Positions 59,862 to 64,000 of a stretch of DNA of 64,000 bases are shown here, one piece after another. Below the pieces are notes generated by a model. It searched no databases, was not told the DNA's origin, and saw only the letters and a program-made list of their open reading frames with translations. Source of the stretch: Acanthornis magna (lineage: Eukaryota > Chordata > Aves > Passeriformes > Acanthizidae). The translations under genes and the position numbers were made by a program. How positions within the stretch are numbered: position 1 is the first letter of the stretch; the number at the start of each line of letters is the position of its first letter. Location of the stretch: the NCBI GenBank assembly GCA_036785705.1, contig JAWUZG010000159.1, forward strand, positions 3,534,001 through 3,598,000, in the 5' to 3' direction.

Positions 59862-60020
59862 CGGAACCGGGCAGGGCTCAGCCCTGGATGGGCTCACAGC
59901 ACCGGGCAGGGCTCGGCACCGGGCAGGGCTCAGCGCTGGATGGGCTCACAGCACCGGGCAGGGCTCGGCACCGGGCACGGCTCGGCACCAGGCACAATCT
60001 CAGCAGCGGGCACGGGCTCA
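59862..60020. repeat. GC-rich short tandem repeat next to the OSBPL2 CpG island
   Basis: A 52-bp unit starting CTGGATGGGCTCACAGCACC occurs at 59884 and again at 59936. Inside it a shorter unit of about 17 bp, CACCGGGCAGGGCTCGG with variants, recurs several times, and partial copies flank it. The array forms the edge of the CpG island and creates long spurious ORFs on both strands. Confidence 0.85.
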
Positions 60021-60029
60021 GCACCTCAC

Positions 60030-60620
60030 CCCCACGCTGCAGCACGGGCCTGCGGCCCGCAGCGCCCCGACACAGCCGGGCAGGCCAAGGCCCCTGGGCC
60101 GCCGGGACGGGAACGCAGCGCTGGGGCCGCCGCTCCCCCGCCCGCCCCCGCCGCACTGACAGCGCGGCCCCCGGCCCGCCGGGAACGGGACCCCCGAGCC
60201 GGGCCCGGGCGAGGCTGTGGGGGCGCTGGAACCGGCGGGAGGAGCGGAGGCCCTGGGGAAGCGGAGCGGGAAGCGGAGCGCGGCCACCCCGGGCCCGGCC
60301 CGCAGCGTTACCTGCACCAGCTCCAGCGACGGCCCCGCCGGCACCGCGGACACCGAGGCGGAAGTGCGGCCCTGGCCGCGGCAGATTGACAGGCGGCTCC
60401 GCCAATCACAGGGCGCGGCCGCGCCCCGCCGTTGCCAAGGGGACGAATCAGCTTCCCCGTCCCCCCGGTGGGAGGCGGGGCGAATGCTAATGAGCCTCCG
60501 AGCCGGAGCGCCCCGGGCCGCGCCACCGCTGGGGCGATCGCTGGCCAATGGCCCGCGGAATATGCAGATGAGGGCGTGGCTATGCAAATAAAGGCGGTAC
60601 CGGCAGGCCCCGGGGCGCGG
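60030..60620 (-). promoter_or_regulatory. OSBPL2 CpG-island promoter and non-coding first exon
   Basis: The only CpG island near the 5' side of OSBPL2. A minus-strand exon ends at 60312 with donor GTGCAG|GTAACG. Upstream of it (higher coordinates) are an inverted CCAAT box (CCAATCA at 60402-60408 on the + strand), a second CCAAT at 60545-60549, and three octamer-type sites: ATGCTAAT at 60484-60491, ATGCAGAT at 60562-60569 and ATGCAAAT at 60582-60589. The assignment to OSBPL2 rests on strand, donor and the absence of another island; the start site itself was not located. Confidence 0.65.
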
Positions 60621-63600
60621 GAACGCCTCACCGGGCTCGTTCCGAGGGCTTTTTTGGGTCCCTTCAGCAAGAACAATAGCAGTATTCTGCTCTTCTTATG
60701 TGATTTGTGGGATACTTGTGCTAGTCGATGATTTCAGAGCATGAGCTCCTTTCACTGTAACCACGCAGGGCAACATGTCCTTCTCAAGGACAATTGGGAA
60801 AAGATGCTCCTCCGCCTATGTCAGTCTCCAGATGGTTTATCGGGGTGGGGACCTTCAGTTTCATTTTTTCCTGTAGGTGCTGCAATTTGATGATGGCCAA
60901 TGTGAAATTAAGAAAATTTGTGGCATGATATAATTTTCAAACCAGCATCCCCATGATTATGAGTTCCTTCACCCCACTGACACCCACCATGCCTTGTCAC
61001 TCTGAGCAGGTCAATGGACACCTCAAAACCCCAGAGAAATGGTCCACAAAGCCATGTGTGAATAGGAAACGGTAGGGAGTGAAGGAGGGAGATGAGACAC
61101 AAATCCTTATCCTCAGAATTATCTTCTCTTACCATTGGTTCAGCTCCCACTGCAAAGCAAATATAGGGATGAGCACATTAATTCTGCAGCACAAACTCAT
61201 TCATCAGAGGTGAATACAAATGTCCTTTAAGGAGGGAATGGCTGCAAGGCAGGTTGGGAAAACCATCACTTTTGCTGCACAGTTCCCTCCTGCCATCCCC
61301 AAACACGTTTGCTGGCACACTGTTGATTCTGGAGTATTACTCACCCCTAAATGGGCTGACTGCTCCTGGCCATCAGCCACGTGCTGACAATGTACGAGAC
61401 ACGAATTAACAGTGATAATGCTCCTTGTTCTGGCACAAGTGTAAGGCTTTAATGAAATCTCCACTGGGAATTTCTCATACATGTTGGGATTGAGGCATGT
61501 GTTGAGGTGGGCACAGCTGCCTCCAAGGACGTCTGTTGGTCCTTCTCAATCCAGTTTTGCTGTACCCACGTGTTGTTTCACCCCTGCATTTACCCAAAGT
61601 TGTTGGATTTATCTTTAGGGAATACAGATCCTTGGAAGTAAAGGATAATTTGTATCACTCCAAATATGTTTATAAGGTTTTCCTGATTTGCCCAGAATTT
61701 TTTTTTCCATTAAGTCCCAGTTCAGCCACCCTCTTGGATTGCTCAACATTATAGTCTCAAGATGAAGCACAGAAATATTTCTACTGTAGGTTTAAAGCAA
61801 AGCTCCACAAATGGAAAGTAAGTAGGAATTTAAATTAGTATTTTCTGACTGTGCAGGTGTTTGTCGTGACTAAGCAGCTGATCTGGAAGAGTTCTCCCAA
61901 AGGATCATGGAAAGAGAAATCCACTGATTAGATGACCAAGATATACTGAATTTGTGTAGCTTTTTTAGGTCTTAATTAGGGCACAAGCATTCTGAACTGC
62001 TACAAAAATCCTCCAGAGCAGTTTATGAGCATTTGAGCTAGATTTTCATGCTTAGCAAAAATGAGCATAATTAATAATTTCTTCCTTTGTTAAATATTAT
62101 AGGGCTATTCTCTAGCAATATAACAACATGAAACCCCAAAACTGTTCAGGGAGAAGAATCCAACTCCATATTTGTCTCCCTCCTGCTCTTGCAATGAGGG
62201 GAGAGAGCAGTTACCTTTTAAAGGAGATGGCAGGGAAATTTTGCCTTGTTGGCAAAGTTTTGCAACACCAGAAGTAATTAAACAGGGATTTCACGGTGGA
62301 AAGTATTGGGCAACTGTCTCAGGCATAGGTGTAACCATCAGCTCCACCTATAATAAACCCAACTGCTACCCTCCCGTGGAGCAACACAACCCACTCAGAA
62401 AACCGATCCCAGCAAACCTTGTCACTGCAGCAGGAAGATTAGAAAATGTAAATAGCGACACAAGAAAGAAGGGTGAAATGGAAAACCAAAAAAATCTAGA
62501 GGTGTTGATGTAGAGATATTGGAAGGAAATGTGGTGCGTTACAGCAGAAATATTGATTGTCAGCAATCAATCCATCACCCGTTGTATGTAGGCAGAGACA
62601 AAGGCTTCTTCCCTCCTCTTCCAAATCATCCAAAACAGTCACTCAGTCCCAACAAGTTCGGGCGAGCTGTTCAGCTTTTAGTCCGTGACTCCTTGCCAGG
62701 GAGTTTCAAAACCAAGCCCATTTGTTTAGGGAAGGCTCCAGCATCCTCAGCTCGGTGCTGCATGTCCCTCCTGCCGGCCGGAATTCCCAGCACCCCGAGC
62801 CTCCACAGCCTTTCAGACACACAGCAGTGTCCTCATAGTTCAGTGCCAAATGTGCTTGGAAACGCTCCCAACGCTCCTGTTCACCAGCAGCTTCACCTCA
62901 TAGGAGTGAGGGGCTTGTCCACACTTAAAGATAATTTGGATTAAGGGACAGCGTGAATTAAAAGCAGAGTGGGAATCCCAAAATATCTCTGGGTGAATAA
63001 GCCCGAAGTTGTCAAAGCAGTTGATTAAAGAGTTTTCAGGCTCCCTCTCTTCCCTGCATCCCTGTATGAGTGAGCCAGACACCGCTCTGCAAAATGTGAA
63101 ACATCCGAATCTTCCATAATCTGAACAAAAAATATTTCCTCCTGTAGTCTAGCTCATTTCAAAAGACAGGAATTTTGAGTTCTATTGGTGGTAATAGAGT
63201 GTTTTGAGCTGCTGGCACTGAGAAAGGGAAGATAGTGTGAAAGACCTACAGTCACAGAAATTTATTTAATATAAAAAGTATTAAAAAAGCAGACATTGGT
63301 AACAGTGATAAGGCTGCAATGAAAAACGTGGTAATGCTGAAACCACATGAATTTTAACCAGTACCTTGAATAAAAGCAATTCAAGAGAAAAAGGAATCCG
63401 TAAATAATGAGGAACATGGCAAAAGCTGAATAAGTAGAAATAGCCAGCCTGTTAAAAGGCTGAATAAGCATGTTCTTTGTAACGGCATGGAAAGGAAAAG
63501 GCACAACAGCCTCTATCCTCCGCTTCAGTGATAATTTCCCTGGGAGCTGCACCCATTCAGCTGAGGGCACTTCAGGGGCCGAGCCACTTCCCTTCAATAA

Positions 63601-63716
63601 AAAATAAAGTTTTGAGAATCTCTGCAGCCAAAGTTGTGAAAGCTTAAAAACCTGAGACTGCAGGGGCTTTCTGCAGGAAGCCAGAAAGCTTATTAAAAAC
63701 CATGTTTTCTCACAAA
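60621..63716. other. Intergenic, nothing supported
   Basis: About 3.1 kb upstream of OSBPL2. ORFs of up to about 150 codons exist on both strands (for example minus 63262-63720 and plus 62519-62944), but none has a domain I recognise, coding composition or convincing splice context. In other amniotes the next gene on this side is HRH3; no part of a seven-helix receptor is visible here. Confidence 0.6.
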
Positions 63717-63850
63717 TCACAGAATCACAGGATCACAGAATCACAGGACACAATCACAGAATCACAGGATTCTTAAGGCTGGAAAAGACCTTTAAGTTGA
63801 TAAAATCCAACCATCATCACCATGTTCACCATTAAAACACGTCCTCAAGT
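63717..63850 (-). repeat. CR1 LINE fragment, reverse orientation
   Basis: The tail repeat appears as expanded TCACAGAATCACAGGATCAC-type units, followed by AAGGCTGGAAAAGACCTTTA and AAATCCAACCATCATCACCA, as in reverse-complemented CR1 ends. Similarity fades after about 63850, and the window ends soon after. The multiplied 8-9-bp tail unit is typical of CR1. Confidence 0.75.
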
Positions 63851-64000
63851 GCCTTATCCTCAGGTTTTTGGAATGAGTCCTGAACTCTTCTAATTCTGGG
63901 TATGACTTTTGGTGCTGGAGACTTCTGTTTCTGGACCTGAGTAGAGATGAGCAGGAGGATGTGCTCAGGATAAAAATATTTGGGCCAAACTGGCTCACTT

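Larger units (their letters stand above)
47812..60311 (-). other. OSBPL2 intron 1 and unresolved 5' UTR acceptor
   Basis: About 12.5 kb between the start exon and the CpG-island first exon. Possible acceptors for the start exon include CTGCACAG at about 47838 and others a little further upstream; I could not choose. The intron holds two CR1 fragments, a T-rich tract at about 53298-53330, and three exon-like segments on the minus strand (55894-55985, 57623-57734, 59419-59515) discussed as a finding. Otherwise it is AT-rich with no supported gene. Confidence 0.6.

Noticed and set aside
59852..60490. 212-codon + strand ORF and overlapping frames in the OSBPL2 CpG island
   Set aside because: Produced by the GC-rich tandem repeat and CpG island; open in several frames and on both strands, with no protein-like pattern.
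63262..63720. 152-codon minus-strand ORF upstream of OSBPL2
   Set aside because: Aromatic-rich, AT-type translation with no recognised domain; it starts next to a CR1 tail.

Overview
The window is vertebrate nuclear DNA, almost certainly from a bird. Genes are split into many short exons with GT-AG introns, promoters are CpG islands, and at least three fragments of the avian LINE family CR1 are present, two ending in the typical tail repeats such as ATTCTGTGAT. Nothing prokaryotic is seen (no operons, CRISPR arrays or insertion sequences). Three protein-coding genes were rebuilt exon by exon with phase-consistent junctions: LAMA5, ADRM1 and OSBPL2. This is the neighbour order known from human 20q13.33, read here in the opposite orientation.

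Layout. Bases 1-17129 (+) hold the last 44 coding exons of LAMA5, which encode the C-terminal 2079 residues of the laminin alpha-5 chain: end of an LE repeat, L4 module, LE tandem, coiled coil, and LG1-LG5. The gene starts left of the window. Its 3' end converges on ADRM1 (-), whose 9 coding exons at 18570-24572 encode a 405-residue proteasomal ubiquitin receptor (Rpn13). The ADRM1 CpG-island promoter near 25.3-25.5 kb lies about 200 bp beyond the inferred distal poly(A) site of OSBPL2. OSBPL2 (-) covers about 25.55-60.4 kb: a long 3' UTR, 13 coding exons at 29067-47811 encoding 480 residues, a long intron 1, and a non-coding first exon ending at 60312 in a second CpG island. Bases 60.6-64 kb are intergenic, with a CR1 fragment at the right edge.

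The three genes are neighbours, not a pathway: basement-membrane assembly and integrin/dystroglycan binding (LAMA5), ubiquitin capture at the 26S proteasome (ADRM1), and sterol/phosphoinositide transfer at membrane contacts (OSBPL2). LAMA5 is GC-rich and compact, while OSBPL2 is AT-rich with long introns.

No new multi-gene system was found. The points most worth a second look are a GC-AG intron in LAMA5, a polybasic insertion in LG3, a NAGNAG acceptor in OSBPL2, three octamer-type sites in the OSBPL2 promoter, a phase-compatible pair of exon-like ORFs inside OSBPL2 intron 1, and a 295-codon ORF inside ADRM1 intron 4. All exon limits come from reading splice signals and codon phase and from remembered family sequences. 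No alignment or expression data were available.
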